A DNA stretch of 64,000 nucleotides from Ktedonobacter robiniae (lineage in GTDB: Bacteria > Chloroflexota > Ktedonobacteria > Ktedonobacterales > Ktedonobacteraceae), in contig NZ_BNJG01000001.1 of the NCBI RefSeq assembly GCF_016587375.1, positions 4,346,001 to 4,410,000 of the forward strand. The letters are read 5' to 3'. Position 1 is the first letter of the stretch; each line of letters starts with the position of its first letter. Both the position numbers and the translations under genes were made by a program. This document shows, piece by piece, positions 1 through 9,326 of the stretch. The notes beneath the pieces are model-generated. The model had not been told where the DNA came from, did no database searches, and worked only from the letters and a program-made list of their open reading frames with translations.

Positions 1-159
1 TGTGAGCCGTTTTTTGGGTTTGAGAGATCTAGAGAGGCGCCATAAAAGCAGGAGTCGAAGATGGCTCCTGTTGATTGTGATTCCTTTTGGGTGGTTTTTG
101 GGGCCTCTAGAACGTTTGTAAGTATAAGCATCAGGAGGAGGCTGGGAGGGCCAGGAAGT

Positions 160-177
160 ATGTATATGTATATGTAG
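160..177 (+). other. Five-codon leader ORF (MYMYM) before the CHAT gene
   Basis: An ATG-TAT-ATG-TAT-ATG-TAG mini-ORF sits directly behind purine-rich GGAGGG/AGGAAG stretches (145-158) and stops at 175-177, immediately before the TTG (178) and GTG (181) that can start the large downstream gene. That gene has no Shine-Dalgarno of its own, so stop-restart coupling is possible. This is inference; the mini-ORF may be chance. Confidence 0.3.
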
Positions 178-3100
178 TTGGTGGCAGAAGAGCGACTTCT
201 ACCAAAGGATTGTGTAAAAATACAAGCTATGACTGCTCAGGAACTTGCTGCGACACTGCTGAAGGCGAGCGAAGAGCAAGGGCCGAAATTACTACATCTC
301 TACGTTCCTCATCTCACAGCCGCGGAACTCAATACGCTGGTCCATCGCCTGAAACGTGAAGCGGATCGTTATTGGAACAGTAACGTTGAGCTCTCGTTTC
401 GGCTCTCTGGCTACCTCCTGCTCATAGGCGACCTTACCAAAGATAGTTATTACCACGCGCTAGGTCTGTGGGCGCGTGGCGATGCACTGCGCCGTATGGA
501 GCGCGATCAAGAAGCATTGCCTTTTCTCGATGCGGCGGGAGAGGATTTTCTCGCGTTGGGCGACGAGGTGAGCTGGGCGCGGACGCGCATCGGGCGTATT
601 AATGCTTGCCTACATCTCAACCGCATGACGGAGGCGCTTCGTGATGTAGCCGCGGCGCGTGATATCTTTGTGCGGCATGGCAAGCTGGTGCGGGCGGGTC
701 AGATAGATGTGAATGCCGCCATTATCAACTTTGAGCTGGGCCAGTATGACGCAGCCCTGCGCGCATTTGACCGCGCGATTGAAACCTATCAAATGTGTAA
801 CGAGGATGTTGAGCTGTATATCGCGCGCGCGCGTGGTAATAAAGCCCTGGCCCTGGCCGCTCAAGGTCGCTTTCGCGAGGCTGTCGAGATGCACAAGCAG
901 GCACGGGAGACCTTTGAGCGCTACGGCCCGAGCGAGGAGATCTCGCTTGCACGTGAGGATCTCAACATCGCCGAGATTTACGCGTCCCAGGGCCACTATA
1001 GCCAGGCATTGCTGCTCTACAACCAGTGCCGGGAGACCTTTGAGCGCCACCAGATGCTCGAATCGCGGGCCGAAGCCACACACCAGATGTGCGTCTGCTT
1101 GTTGCGCTTAAACCGTTCTCGCGAAGCCTACGAACTGGCGGCCGAGGTCGTGGCCTTTTTTCGCGCCACTTCGGCGCAACGCGATAACCTGGCGCGAGCC
1201 TTGATGCGCCAGGCCAGTGCCGCGATCCTGATGCGGCGCCACCATGAGGCCGACGAGTTGCTGCGCGAAGCAAGTGATTTGCTGGCTGAGGGTGGCTTTG
1301 TACGCCTGTCGGCCATGGCGCGTTTGCGCCGGGCTGATCTCTATTACGCCAATGGAGAGCTGGAAAAGAGTCTGCGCGAGGTGGAGTATGTCGCGGACGT
1401 CTTCGCGGATCAAGAGGATTTGCCTAACCTGGCGTGGTCGATGTTATTGCAGGCCTATATCGCCGAGGCCGAGCGCCAACTCGACACGGCCGAACGTTTA
1501 AGCCATTATGCCCTGGATATCGCCATGGCTCAGGAGATGCTGGAACTCCAGTATCTCTGCTATGATCTCCTGGGACACCTGGCTGAGCTACATGGTGCTA
1601 TCGACCAGGCCATGCAATACTATGATCGCGCCATTCAGGGGATTGACGAAGTGCAGAGTCGCCTGGTGCTGGAGGAGCGCGTAAGCTTTTTGGAGGGGAA
1701 GGGCGAGCTCTATAGGCGTGCGATGCTGCTGGCCTTGCAGGGGCGAGATGTCCCTAGAGCACTGACGTATGTTGAGAAGGCCAAGTCGCGCGCCCTGGGT
1801 GATTACTTGCGCAACAACATTGATATCAAGTTTACCGCAAGGGACCGCCTGAGTGGGAGGCAGCTCGAAGACCTGGAGCGCTTACGCGAAGAGCAGGCCT
1901 GGTATAGCTCGATTGTCTATGGTACCGAGGGCGATGTTAATCTTAGTGATACCGCAATACGTCGCATACAGAGCATCGATCCTGCCCAGGCTCGTAAAGA
2001 AATGCTGCAACGCGAGCGGCGCATTGAGCACCTGCTCGAACAGGTGCAGTTGCGCTCGATGAGCGATGTTATCGCGCAGCCGCAAAAGCAGTGGACGAAC
2101 TCGCTCGTCACGCAGTTGGGACCAAAAATACTTTCGCAAACGCTGATCCTGGAATACTACCTGGCGGGGCAGGATCTCTACATTTTTTGCCTCACCCGCG
2201 AAGGGATTGTCGTCAGGTGCCTTCTGGGTGCCGTCACGCGCCTGGAGCGCCTCCTGGCATTGTTACGCACCAACTTTGACCTGGTGGCTCGCACTGTGGG
2301 CACACCAGAGCAGGCGAGTGTGTGCGAGGAGTTGCAAGAGAATTGCCTGGGCCTGTTGCAGCGGCTCTATGATATCCTCTTACGCCCCGTAGAGGGGGCG
2401 CTTCATGCCTGTCGTCACCTCGTGGTGGTGCCCTACGGCATGTTGCATTATCTCCCCTTTCACGCCCTCCTGGACGACGAGCGCTTTGTCGTGGAGCGCG
2501 TTGAGGTATCATACCTCCCCTCGGTCTCGCTCTGGGATGTCTGTCGACAGCGGGGGCTGAACACACAGGTGCGCTCTGAGGCCCTTACCAGGGCCATGGT
2601 GCTGGGCTTCTCAGAGAACGGCTGGCTTCCGCAGGCTGTGCATGAGGCCGAGGTCGTTGCACAATTGTTGGGGACCCGGCCAGCGGTACATGAGCAGGCG
2701 ACCACGACGCTCTTGCAGCAGCGTGGAGCTAAGAGTCCCCTGGTGCATATCGCCGCGCATGGCCTCTTCCGCCTGGACGCACCCAATTTCTCCTCTATTC
2801 GCCTGGCTGATCGCCAGTTGAGCACGATTGAGGCCTTCAACCTCGATCTCTCCTCCTGCTCGCTTGTGGTGCTTAGCGCCTGTGAGACTGGCCGCGCCGT
2901 GATTGGGGGTGTTGACGAAGTCATCGGGTTGGGGCGTGGCTTTCTGTATGCGGGCGCCGCCTCGCTCCTGCCCACCTTCTGGAAGGTTGAGGATGCCAGC
3001 AGCGCCGAACTGATGGAACTCTTTTATCGGGTGCTCTTGCGTGGTGAGCGCAAGGTAAGTGCCCTGGCACAGGCTCAGCGCGATTTTATCACGCAAATGC

Positions 3101-3234
3101 GCGCCTCAGAGCGTCCCTACCGGGCGCATCCCTACTTCTGGGCGGCATTTCATTTGATTGGAGATGCCGGTCCCCTGGTCTCGCCACGCATGGTAGAATG
3201 GGACAGGCGGGAATCGTCGCTTAGTGAGCGCTAG
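178..3234 (+). CDS. TPR-repeat CHAT-domain (caspase-like) peptidase
   Basis: Large soluble protein of about 1018 residues. Residues ~60-560 are helical TPR-type repeats (for example ALRAFDRAIETYQ and EAVEMHKQARETFERY); a helical linker follows, and a CHAT domain occupies ~700-1000. The two catalytic residues of the CHAT cysteine-peptidase family are present: His861 in HIAAHG and Cys902 in LSACETG, so the protease is probably active. In the family, TPR arrays sense partners and CHAT domains cleave them, as in some antiphage and caspase-like systems; the substrate here is unknown and no obvious partner is adjacent. The start is uncertain: TTG178 or GTG181 could be coupled to the mini-ORF upstream, while ATG229 (MTAQELAATLL) also looks natural but lacks a ribosome-binding site. 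There is no signal peptide or membrane segment. Confidence 0.85.
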   Translation: MVAEERLLPKDCVKIQAMTAQELAATLLKASEEQGPKLLHLYVPHLTAAELNTLVHRLKREADRYWNSNVELSFRLSGYLLLIGDLTKDSYYHALGLWARGDALRRMERDQEALPFLDAAGEDFLALGDEVSWARTRIGRINACLHLNRMTEALRDVAAARDIFVRHGKLVRAGQIDVNAAIINFELGQYDAALRAFDRAIETYQMCNEDVELYIARARGNKALALAAQGRFREAVEMHKQARETFERYGPSEEISLAREDLNIAEIYASQGHYSQALLLYNQCRETFERHQMLESRAEATHQMCVCLLRLNRSREAYELAAEVVAFFRATSAQRDNLARALMRQASAAILMRRHHEADELLREASDLLAEGGFVRLSAMARLRRADLYYANGELEKSLREVEYVADVFADQEDLPNLAWSMLLQAYIAEAERQLDTAERLSHYALDIAMAQEMLELQYLCYDLLGHLAELHGAIDQAMQYYDRAIQGIDEVQSRLVLEERVSFLEGKGELYRRAMLLALQGRDVPRALTYVEKAKSRALGDYLRNNIDIKFTARDRLSGRQLEDLERLREEQAWYSSIVYGTEGDVNLSDTAIRRIQSIDPAQARKEMLQRERRIEHLLEQVQLRSMSDVIAQPQKQWTNSLVTQLGPKILSQTLILEYYLAGQDLYIFCLTREGIVVRCLLGAVTRLERLLALLRTNFDLVARTVGTPEQASVCEELQENCLGLLQRLYDILLRPVEGALHACRHLVVVPYGMLHYLPFHALLDDERFVVERVEVSYLPSVSLWDVCRQRGLNTQVRSEALTRAMVLGFSENGWLPQAVHEAEVVAQLLGTRPAVHEQATTTLLQQRGAKSPLVHIAAHGLFRLDAPNFSSIRLADRQLSTIEAFNLDLSSCSLVVLSACETGRAVIGGVDEVIGLGRGFLYAGAASLLPTFWKVEDASSAELMELFYRVLLRGERKVSALAQAQRDFITQMRASERPYRAHPYFWAAFHLIGDAGPLVSPRMVEWDRRESSLSER

Positions 3235-3309
3235 CAGCTAGCGTCTCCTGCCATGATTACTGCTAGAACATTGCACCAAGACCTATGCGAATTGAGGAAT
3301 GCCAACGTG

Positions 3310-4614
3310 ATGAAATACCTGGCGCCAGCCTATGTCTATACCCATGAGGGGTTGCAGAAAAATAAGCTCATCGCCATTGATGATGCTGGTTTGATCACGG
3401 GAATTATTGATAGTTCACAGGCGGTCGCACATGAGCAGATCGAGCTGCTACCCCAGATGCTTCTCCTGCCCGGTTTTGTGAATGTGCATAGCCATGTATT
3501 TCAGCGCCAGTTGCGTGGCCATACGCATCGCCCACTCTCCCGGCAGGATACGTTTTGGACCTGGAGGCGTGCCATGTATGCCGAGGCCCAGCGCCTGACG
3601 CCGGAACTTCTCTATGAGGAGGCGCGCCAGACATACAGCGAGATGCTGGCGGCGGGCTATACCAGCGTCGGCGAGTTCCACTATGTGCATCACCAGGTTG
3701 ATGGCAGGCCCTACGATCGCCCGAATGCCATGTCTGAAGCAATCCTACAAGCAGGAAAAGACACAGGGCTGCGCGTGGTACTCTTAATGACCGCCTATGC
3801 ACGCGGCGGCTTTCAGCAGGCATTGGAGGCGGGGCAACGGCGCTTCTGCGACGCTACGGTAGAACAGTACTTGGCGCGCGTTGAAGCGCTGCGTCAGCAG
3901 GGATACCAGGTCGGGGTTGCGCCCCACTCGGTCCGGGCCGTGCCGGGGGAGTGGTTTCACGCCATTGCTGCGTATAGTCGTGAGCATAGCCTGCCGTTAC
4001 ATGTACATGCTGACGAGCAGGTGGCTGAGATCGAGCAATGTCGTACTGCACATGGCTGTCGCCCAATCGAGCTTTTAGAACGCTACGAAGCCCTCTCACC
4101 TCGAACGACGATCGTTCATGCCACCCATGCCACCGAGCACGAGCTTGATATCCTGGCCCAGTATGGCAGCACGGTCTGTGTCTGCCCAACGACCGAGGGC
4201 GACCTGGGGGATGGAATCGCCCCCTATGAAGACCTGCGTGCGCGCGAGATTCCCCTTACCATTGGTTCGGATAGTAACACGCGCCTGGACCCTCTAGAGG
4301 AGCTGCGCTGGGCCGAATATAGCGCGCGCATGCGTTATCAGCGCCGGCGCGTGCTAGTCGCGGATGAGCTTGCGGCTCCCGGCCCGCTCTTGCTGGACTA
4401 TGGCACGCGACGTGGGGCCGCCGCCCTGGCAATACAGGCTGGCGAGATCGCTCCCGACCAGGCGGCTGACTTTGTGGCTATTGACCTGGAACATCGGCAG
4501 ATGCGTGGCTGGAGCGAGGAGGACTTGCTGGATACGCTCTTCTTTGGCGCATCCTCTGAGGTCATTGCACAGACATGGGTACAGGGAGCGTGTGTATATC
4601 GGCGTAACGCGTGA
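3310..4614 (+). CDS. hutF: Formimidoylglutamate deiminase
   Basis: Amidohydrolase-superfamily enzyme that converts N-formimidoyl-L-glutamate to N-formyl-L-glutamate plus ammonia in the five-step histidine degradation route. Evidence: the metal-binding HSH in VNVHSHVFQRQLRG, the HVHADEQ motif, HATHATEHELD, and the terminal IGSDSNTRLDPLEELR metal/substrate motif, all in the order expected for HutF; about 434 residues, normal for the family. ATG3310 (MKYLAPAYVYT) is preferred because family homology begins there and GAGG lies 11 bases before it; an in-frame ATG at 3253 would add 19 unlikely residues. No other hut genes are nearby. A guanine deaminase-type relative is the main alternative, but the motifs favour HutF. 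Confidence 0.85.
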   Translation: MKYLAPAYVYTHEGLQKNKLIAIDDAGLITGIIDSSQAVAHEQIELLPQMLLLPGFVNVHSHVFQRQLRGHTHRPLSRQDTFWTWRRAMYAEAQRLTPELLYEEARQTYSEMLAAGYTSVGEFHYVHHQVDGRPYDRPNAMSEAILQAGKDTGLRVVLLMTAYARGGFQQALEAGQRRFCDATVEQYLARVEALRQQGYQVGVAPHSVRAVPGEWFHAIAAYSREHSLPLHVHADEQVAEIEQCRTAHGCRPIELLERYEALSPRTTIVHATHATEHELDILAQYGSTVCVCPTTEGDLGDGIAPYEDLRAREIPLTIGSDSNTRLDPLEELRWAEYSARMRYQRRRVLVADELAAPGPLLLDYGTRRGAAALAIQAGEIAPDQAADFVAIDLEHRQMRGWSEEDLLDTLFFGASSEVIAQTWVQGACVYRRNA

Positions 4615-4615
4615 T

Positions 4616-4679
4616 AATAAGCAAGAAAGAGCGAGAGGCGCGGCATGTCTGCCGCGCCTCTCGCTCTTTCTTGCTTATT
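4616..4679. terminator. Perfect 30-bp hairpin between convergent hutF and tricorn genes
   Basis: Arms 4616-4645 and 4650-4679 are perfect reverse complements around a TGTC loop. The hairpin begins 2 bases after the hutF stop and contains the stop codon of the minus-strand tricorn gene (4675-4677), so it serves both 3' ends. There is no U-tract after the right arm. Confidence 0.8.
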
Positions 4680-6081
4680 GGGAGGCGCTTTCGATATCGG
4701 TACCGCTCTCATCGGGCTTGTTGACCCAGCCACGATAGGGGCGTTTCCCTGGCGTAGGTTCTAGCGTCTTGGCCTCGTGTGCCAGGCGCACGGCCTCGAT
4801 AATGGCCCTCTCCAGTTGGGGATCGGTGTCATTCATATAGTCTTGAGGTGCGATATCCACCTCGATATCGGGTTCGGTGCCATAGTTCTCAATATCCCAG
4901 CCGACATCGGCGAACCAGTTGGCAAACTCGGGCTGTGTTGTGGTGGTGCCGTCGACGAGCTGGTGATTGAGCGTATAGCCTACAACTCCGCCCCAGGTAC
5001 GTGTCCCGATCAGGGGACCCAGTTGCAGGAGCTTGAAGCTATGGCTAAAAATGTCCCCATCGGAGCCGGCGTGCTCATTGGTCAAAGAGACCATGGGGCC
5101 GCGTGGTGACTCCTTCGGGTAGGGCATTGGCTTGCCCCAGCGTGAGAACTTATAGCCAATACGGCGGCGCGAGAGCTTTTCCAGGAGCAGGCTGGAGACG
5201 TTGCCGCCGCCATTCCAGCGCACATCGATAATCAGGGCAGGATAGTCATATTCGGCCAGAAAGCCGCGGTGGAACTCAGCGAAGCCCTGTGGGCCCATGT
5301 TGGGTACATGGATATAGCCGACCAGCCCGTGTGATTTCTCATAGACCACGCGCCGATTTCTGTCCACCCAGTCGCGATAGCGGGCCGCGCTCTCAGTCGC
5401 AAGTGAGATGGCATTCACCGTCACAACACGCCTGGTATTGCCTTCGGCGGGTTCAATAATCAGGTTGACCGCGTTGCCGGACTGATTGACGAGTAGTTCT
5501 TGGGGACTCAGGCGTGGCCCGACGCGTTGTCCATTGACCGCGATGATCGCGTCTCCAACGGCAACACCAAGACCTGGCTCACTGAGTGGTGAGGTCGCAT
5601 CTTCATCGGAAGGATCGCCCACGATGATGCGCCCGATGCGATAGCGCTCAGTCGTGGGATCATAGCTCCAATCGACGCCGAGCGATCCCTGGCGGTAGTA
5701 TTGACCGCGCCGGTATTCGCCACCATATTCAAAGGCGTGAGAGGTCCCCAGCTCGCCCTGTAGCTCATGAATGAGGTCAGAAAGCTCTGAGCGTGACCCC
5801 ACGCGTTCGATCAGCGGAGCGTAGCGCTGGTAGATGCTCTCCCAGTCCACGCCCGACATATCTTCGGTCCAGAACTGCTCGCGTTGGAGACGCCAGGCTT
5901 CGGCAAACATCTGTCTCCACTCAGCGGCAGGGAGCACTGAGACCTTGATGCGGCCCAGATCGATCCAGCCAGTTTCACGTCCGGGAAAATCGCTATCCGA
6001 GCGTGGTTTCTCCGCATTGCGTAGCACGCGCAGGCGGGCGCGCGAGCGATAGATGAGCGTATTGTGATCGCGGGAAAGCAT
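4675..6081 (-). CDS. Tricorn protease, C-terminal part (PDZ and S41 serine protease), frameshifted from N-terminal part
   Basis: C-terminal 468 residues of a tricorn-type protease, a large cytosolic enzyme that processes peptides released by other proteases. Visible here: the C1 helical region with GTSH (Ser114-His115 of this piece, the catalytic Ser-His region), a PDZ domain at ~150-225 (GVAVGDAIIAVNGQRV), IIDVRWNGGGN, the nucleophile region HAGSDGD (Ser340), and Glu403 in NYGTEPD. The first ATG is at 6081, but tricorn-like sequence in this frame continues upstream to about 6158 (GWIESFDIETQRLERTF), where it must join the N-terminal part; one base appears to be missing near 6158-6163. If the shift is real, this piece could only be made by internal initiation. 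Confidence 0.8.
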   Translation of the reverse strand: MLSRDHNTLIYRSRARLRVLRNAEKPRSDSDFPGRETGWIDLGRIKVSVLPAAEWRQMFAEAWRLQREQFWTEDMSGVDWESIYQRYAPLIERVGSRSELSDLIHELQGELGTSHAFEYGGEYRRGQYYRQGSLGVDWSYDPTTERYRIGRIIVGDPSDEDATSPLSEPGLGVAVGDAIIAVNGQRVGPRLSPQELLVNQSGNAVNLIIEPAEGNTRRVVTVNAISLATESAARYRDWVDRNRRVVYEKSHGLVGYIHVPNMGPQGFAEFHRGFLAEYDYPALIIDVRWNGGGNVSSLLLEKLSRRRIGYKFSRWGKPMPYPKESPRGPMVSLTNEHAGSDGDIFSHSFKLLQLGPLIGTRTWGGVVGYTLNHQLVDGTTTTQPEFANWFADVGWDIENYGTEPDIEVDIAPQDYMNDTDPQLERAIIEAVRLAHEAKTLEPTPGKRPYRGWVNKPDESGTDIESASQ

Positions 6082-8030
6082 GGCTTCATTGACATTATCG
6101 AAGGTACGTTCCAGGCGTTGGGTCTCGATATCAAAGCTCTCAATCCAGCCGCGACTCTGCCCTCGGAGAGCGCGCCGGTAAGCGGATGGACCAGGAAGAG
6201 CACGCGTCCCCGCATCGCGAGAATACCTGAATAGCGTGCCTCGCCCGTGGGGAAGGCCACGGCGCGATGGGTGATACCATCCAGGTCGATATACACGCGA
6301 TTGGAAGTGTTAGGAGGCTGTGTAGTCGGAGCTGATTGTGGTTCGGTTCCGTTATTGTCGTCGCTGGCGGCGGGGGCAACTTCAGGCACAAAGCCTGGGC
6401 GGCGGCGCAGGTCTTGTGTGAGTCGGGTCTCGGTCACAAAGGGAGAGCGAATATCTTTGCGCAAAGGGACGGCGTAGGGCTGGACCCCACGTGGAAAGCT
6501 CCACTCAAACTGTAAGTTATCCGAGATGGGATTAAAGACGCGATAGCCCAGGAAGTAGAGGTAGCGCCCTTCGGGATCAAAGGCTGGGCTAACATCCGCC
6601 AGGATAGGTTCGGTCGCGAAATGTGTCTCGCCTGTTTCAAGGTTACCCAGCTTAATGGCGCGTTTCTGGGCACTGCAGGCAAAGCTATAGGCCAGCCAGC
6701 GTCCATCTGGCGACCAGGCCAGGTCATAGATGCGGCCATATTCACTATGGTCGAGGACTCCATGTTGCCCTGATGCCAGGTCAACTACAATCAATTCTTG
6801 CCGATGATTAGTGATAGCCACAATATTCTCGACCGGGCAGACTGTAAGCTCAATCACGCGCCCAAACTCGATATCGGGCAGGAGCTTGTATTCATTATCG
6901 CTTGCCGGATCGATAATCACGAGGGTTTCGCGTCCAGGGGAATCGCAGATGGCGACGAGCCGCCAGCCGTCATTGAGCCACTCAAGAAAGCGATAGCGCA
7001 CGCCATCCTGGATACCATACTGGATGGATGCTCCCTCCCAATTGCTGAGGCAGAAGGCCTTCCCACGCGTGGTAAGTGCGAGTGCATGCCCCTGGGGGTG
7101 GAGCGCGAATGTATCGATATACTGGTCGGCGGACACAAATTTGCGGCTAAGCTGTGTGCGCTGACTTGGTAGGGTCACGGTGAGCTGGCGTACCTGATTA
7201 GTCGCTGGATCAAAGACGTAGAGATCGGCGGCCGATTGCAAGACCAGGCGCTCGCCATCGGTGGAGAGGTGACGGGCGTAGAAGGTGTCGAAAAAGGTGT
7301 GGCGCGTAAGCTCCTCGCCCAGGGGCGTGCATGAGTAGATGTTGCCTACCCCTTCATGATCAGAGATGAAGTAGATGCGCTTTCCGACCCAGCAGGGATC
7401 GGCGACGTTGCCATGAATATTGAGCAGGCGTTGAAAGGTGCCGCTACCTGTAGTATCGCACCATAGGTGGCCTACGGTCCCGCCTCGATAGCGTTTCCAG
7501 TAGGCAGGTTCCTCGATATTGCGCCCAATAACAACTCCCCCCTCCGGGCCGTAGGAAATGGCGTTAGCCATGCCAACCGGTAGTTGCTGGGGCGGGCCGC
7601 CAGCTGGGCTGATCGCGTAGATGACGGTATATTTTGCCGTGAACTGGCCGGTGCTGCTTGCGTAGAGAATCGCGCCCCCATCGGGCGTCCAGCCAAGGAC
7701 AGTGCAGGTGCCTCCATCGAAGGTAAGGCGACGCGCGGGACCACCGAGCGCAGGCATGACGTAGACCTCGCCCGGCCCCTCTTCACGTCCAACGAAGGCT
7801 AACCAGTTGCCGTCTGGCGAGAAATGGGGATGGCTCACGCGCCCCTGTCCCGCGGTGAGGCGCTCGGCCCGGCCTCCTTCACTGGAGACGAGCCAGAGAT
7901 CATCCTCAGTCACAAAGACGATATAGTCTTTGTAGATGGTGGGATAGCGGATATATCCCTGCGCTGGAACGTGGGGAATGTATTCAGTTGTGGTGAGCTG
8001 TGCTAGCTCTTCTTGTTCGTTTGTTGTCAT
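5811..8030 (-). CDS. Tricorn protease, N-terminal beta-propeller part (frameshifted)
   Basis: N-terminal part of the same tricorn protease. It holds the WD40/TolB-like blades of the two propellers that gate substrate entry: FSPDGNWLAFVG, WTPDGGAILYAS, WSPDGRWLAYSF and others. The normal sequence runs to LVHPLTGALSEG at about 6165, after which the last ~115 residues are out-of-frame and unrelated. Inserting one base near 6160 (GGGC to GGGCC on the coding strand) would restore a single protein of about 1,110 residues, the usual tricorn length. ATG8030 (MTTNEQEELAQL) is followed by the canonical GYIRYPTIYKDYIVFV first strand. Either a real recent pseudogene or a sequencing indel. Confidence 0.8.
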   Translation of the reverse strand: MTTNEQEELAQLTTTEYIPHVPAQGYIRYPTIYKDYIVFVTEDDLWLVSSEGGRAERLTAGQGRVSHPHFSPDGNWLAFVGREEGPGEVYVMPALGGPARRLTFDGGTCTVLGWTPDGGAILYASSTGQFTAKYTVIYAISPAGGPPQQLPVGMANAISYGPEGGVVIGRNIEEPAYWKRYRGGTVGHLWCDTTGSGTFQRLLNIHGNVADPCWVGKRIYFISDHEGVGNIYSCTPLGEELTRHTFFDTFYARHLSTDGERLVLQSAADLYVFDPATNQVRQLTVTLPSQRTQLSRKFVSADQYIDTFALHPQGHALALTTRGKAFCLSNWEGASIQYGIQDGVRYRFLEWLNDGWRLVAICDSPGRETLVIIDPASDNEYKLLPDIEFGRVIELTVCPVENIVAITNHRQELIVVDLASGQHGVLDHSEYGRIYDLAWSPDGRWLAYSFACSAQKRAIKLGNLETGETHFATEPILADVSPAFDPEGRYLYFLGYRVFNPISDNLQFEWSFPRGVQPYAVPLRKDIRSPFVTETRLTQDLRRRPGFVPEVAPAASDDNNGTEPQSAPTTQPPNTSNRVYIDLDGITHRAVAFPTGEARYSGILAMRGRVLFLVHPLTGALSEGRVAAGLRALISRPNAWNVPSIMSMKPCFPAITIRSSIARAPACACYAMRRNHARIAIFPDVKLAGSIWAASRSQCSLPLSGDRCLPKPGVSNASSSGPKICRAWTGRASTSATLR

Positions 8031-8124
8031 GATGAAAATGAGTGTGCCTGTATCGCTAGGTTAAAAAAGGTGTTCGCAGTACTAATGATACCAAAGCCTG
8101 ACAACTTGATGGGTGTGGTTTTTA

Positions 8125-8133
8125 ATTATAGCA
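8125..8133 (-). promoter_or_regulatory. Extended -10 promoter for the tricorn gene
   Basis: On the minus strand the bases read TGCTATAAT, an extended -10 element, about 95 bases before the tricorn start. No good -35 is visible. The same nine bases precede acs (22754-22762). Confidence 0.45.
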
Positions 8134-8313
8134 TACTTCGGAAAAGGGGGCTATGAATTGTAGAGTTAGTAGAGGTAAAAAATATGGTAGAGCCAGAGGG
8201 AGTGAAATTTCATATCAATAAGTACTTTCTTGTGTTTCCCTCTTGTCAGATAGAAGAAATAATGGTAACCTCAACCTGCAATTATTCTACACAATACGAG
8301 GAGAGAATGTGCT

Positions 8314-9015
8314 ATGTCGCAGACTATACGTCGTGAAAACAATCCAACATCGGGCCGCCCTGGCCAGCGCCAGCAAGAGCGTTTGTATCGCAAGGAGCGC
8401 CGTCGGCGCCGTATTCGGATCTGGACCTCCGCGATTGTAGCGGTTGCGTTGATTGTCATTGGTATTTTTGGTGTCTTGCAATATCAGCAATACAATAACC
8501 AGTTGGTCGCGACCGCCAATAAGAACGCGACGGCAACCGCGAATGCTAAAAGCACCGCCAGTGTACACGCGACCGCAACAGGTGTTGCAAACGCCGTTAT
8601 GACTGCGACGGGTGGCTCTCCTACGCCAAGCGCGGGTCCAAGCACACCTCCTCCCGCGGATGACAGCAAAATTGTGAAGCTTCCTGATGGATTGCAATAT
8701 ATCGATGTAAAGACGGGCGACGGGAAAGAAGTGACCAAGGGAAGCACCGTCAATGTAGAGTATACGGGCTGGCTGCAAAAGGATGGCAAAAAGTTTGACA
8801 GCTCCTATGATCGCAAGGGCGAACTCTTCAACCTGCAAAACGTTGGACAAGCCCAGGTCATTCAGGGCTGGAACGAGGGCTTGATTGGGATGAAGGCTGG
8901 TGGTACGCGCCGCCTGATTATTCCCCCGGCCCTGGCATATGGTGCACAAGGGAGTGACCCTATCCCGGCGAATGCCACCATCATTTTTGATGTGACTGTG
9001 GTGACTGTTGCCTAA
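8314..9015 (+). CDS. Membrane-anchored FKBP-type peptidyl-prolyl cis-trans isomerase
   Basis: Prolyl isomerase of 233 residues that would act outside the membrane on exported proteins. A strongly basic N-terminus (KERRRRRIR) precedes one membrane segment at ~37-57, then an Ala/Thr/Pro-rich linker (~65-118), then a complete FKBP domain from ~119 to the end, with VEYTGWL, KFDSSYDR, VIQGWNEGL, GMKAGGTRRLIIPP and AYGAQG motifs lining the active site. The ATG is well placed, 7 bases after GAGGAGAG. It stands alone between a divergent tricorn gene and the pyrimidine operon and is followed by two hairpins. No lipobox cysteine is visible, so the anchor is probably a transmembrane helix. Confidence 0.9.
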   Translation: MSQTIRRENNPTSGRPGQRQQERLYRKERRRRRIRIWTSAIVAVALIVIGIFGVLQYQQYNNQLVATANKNATATANAKSTASVHATATGVANAVMTATGGSPTPSAGPSTPPPADDSKIVKLPDGLQYIDVKTGDGKEVTKGSTVNVEYTGWLQKDGKKFDSSYDRKGELFNLQNVGQAQVIQGWNEGLIGMKAGGTRRLIIPPALAYGAQGSDPIPANATIIFDVTVVTVA

Positions 9016-9071
9016 CTTTCTCCTCACTTGACTTTTCGCGCCTATGGCGCTCGCTTTGAAAGAGATATTAT

Positions 9072-9105
9072 GGCCCGGTGGTCTGCCGATGGCGACCACC
9101 GGGCC
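9072..9105 (+). terminator. GC-rich hairpin after the FKBP gene
   Basis: Arms 9072-9083 and 9094-9105 pair perfectly (12 bp) and GCC/GGC inside extends the stem past a single bulged T. It is the first of two consecutive hairpins; no U-tract follows. Confidence 0.6.
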
Positions 9106-9118
9106 GCACTATTTCTGG

Positions 9119-9172
9119 TAGGAGGAGGTGGTGTGCCTGAGTACCGCTACTTAGGCACACCACCTCCTCCTA
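9119..9172 (+). terminator. 25-bp hairpin, second of a tandem pair
   Basis: Arms 9119-9143 and 9148-9172 pair over 25 bp, with one G-U, around a CCGC loop. It belongs to the set of long intergenic hairpins in this window. Confidence 0.7.
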
Positions 9173-9297
9173 CTTATTGAAGAAGAGAGAGGGGGTGTCG
9201 ATTAGAACATAGTGAGGAGAAGAGCATTGCATTGGCGTGGGGGTGCCAGATCTAATCCCTGGTCTCAGGAGGCAGGCAAAAAAAGCCTTTATTTCCC

Positions 9298-9326
9298 TTG
9301 ACTTTTGCAAAATCAGAAGGTATACT
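9298..9326 (+). promoter_or_regulatory. Sigma-A-type promoter of the pyr operon
   Basis: TTGACT (9298-9303), a 17-base spacer and TATACT (9321-9326) make one of the best promoters in the window. It predicts a start near 9333 and a leader of about 370 nt before pyrB. Confidence 0.65.

Noticed and set aside
3224..3248. CGCTAGC/GCTAGCG inverted repeat at the CHAT-hutF junction as a terminator
   Set aside because: Seven base pairs with a one-base loop and no U-tract; too small to support.
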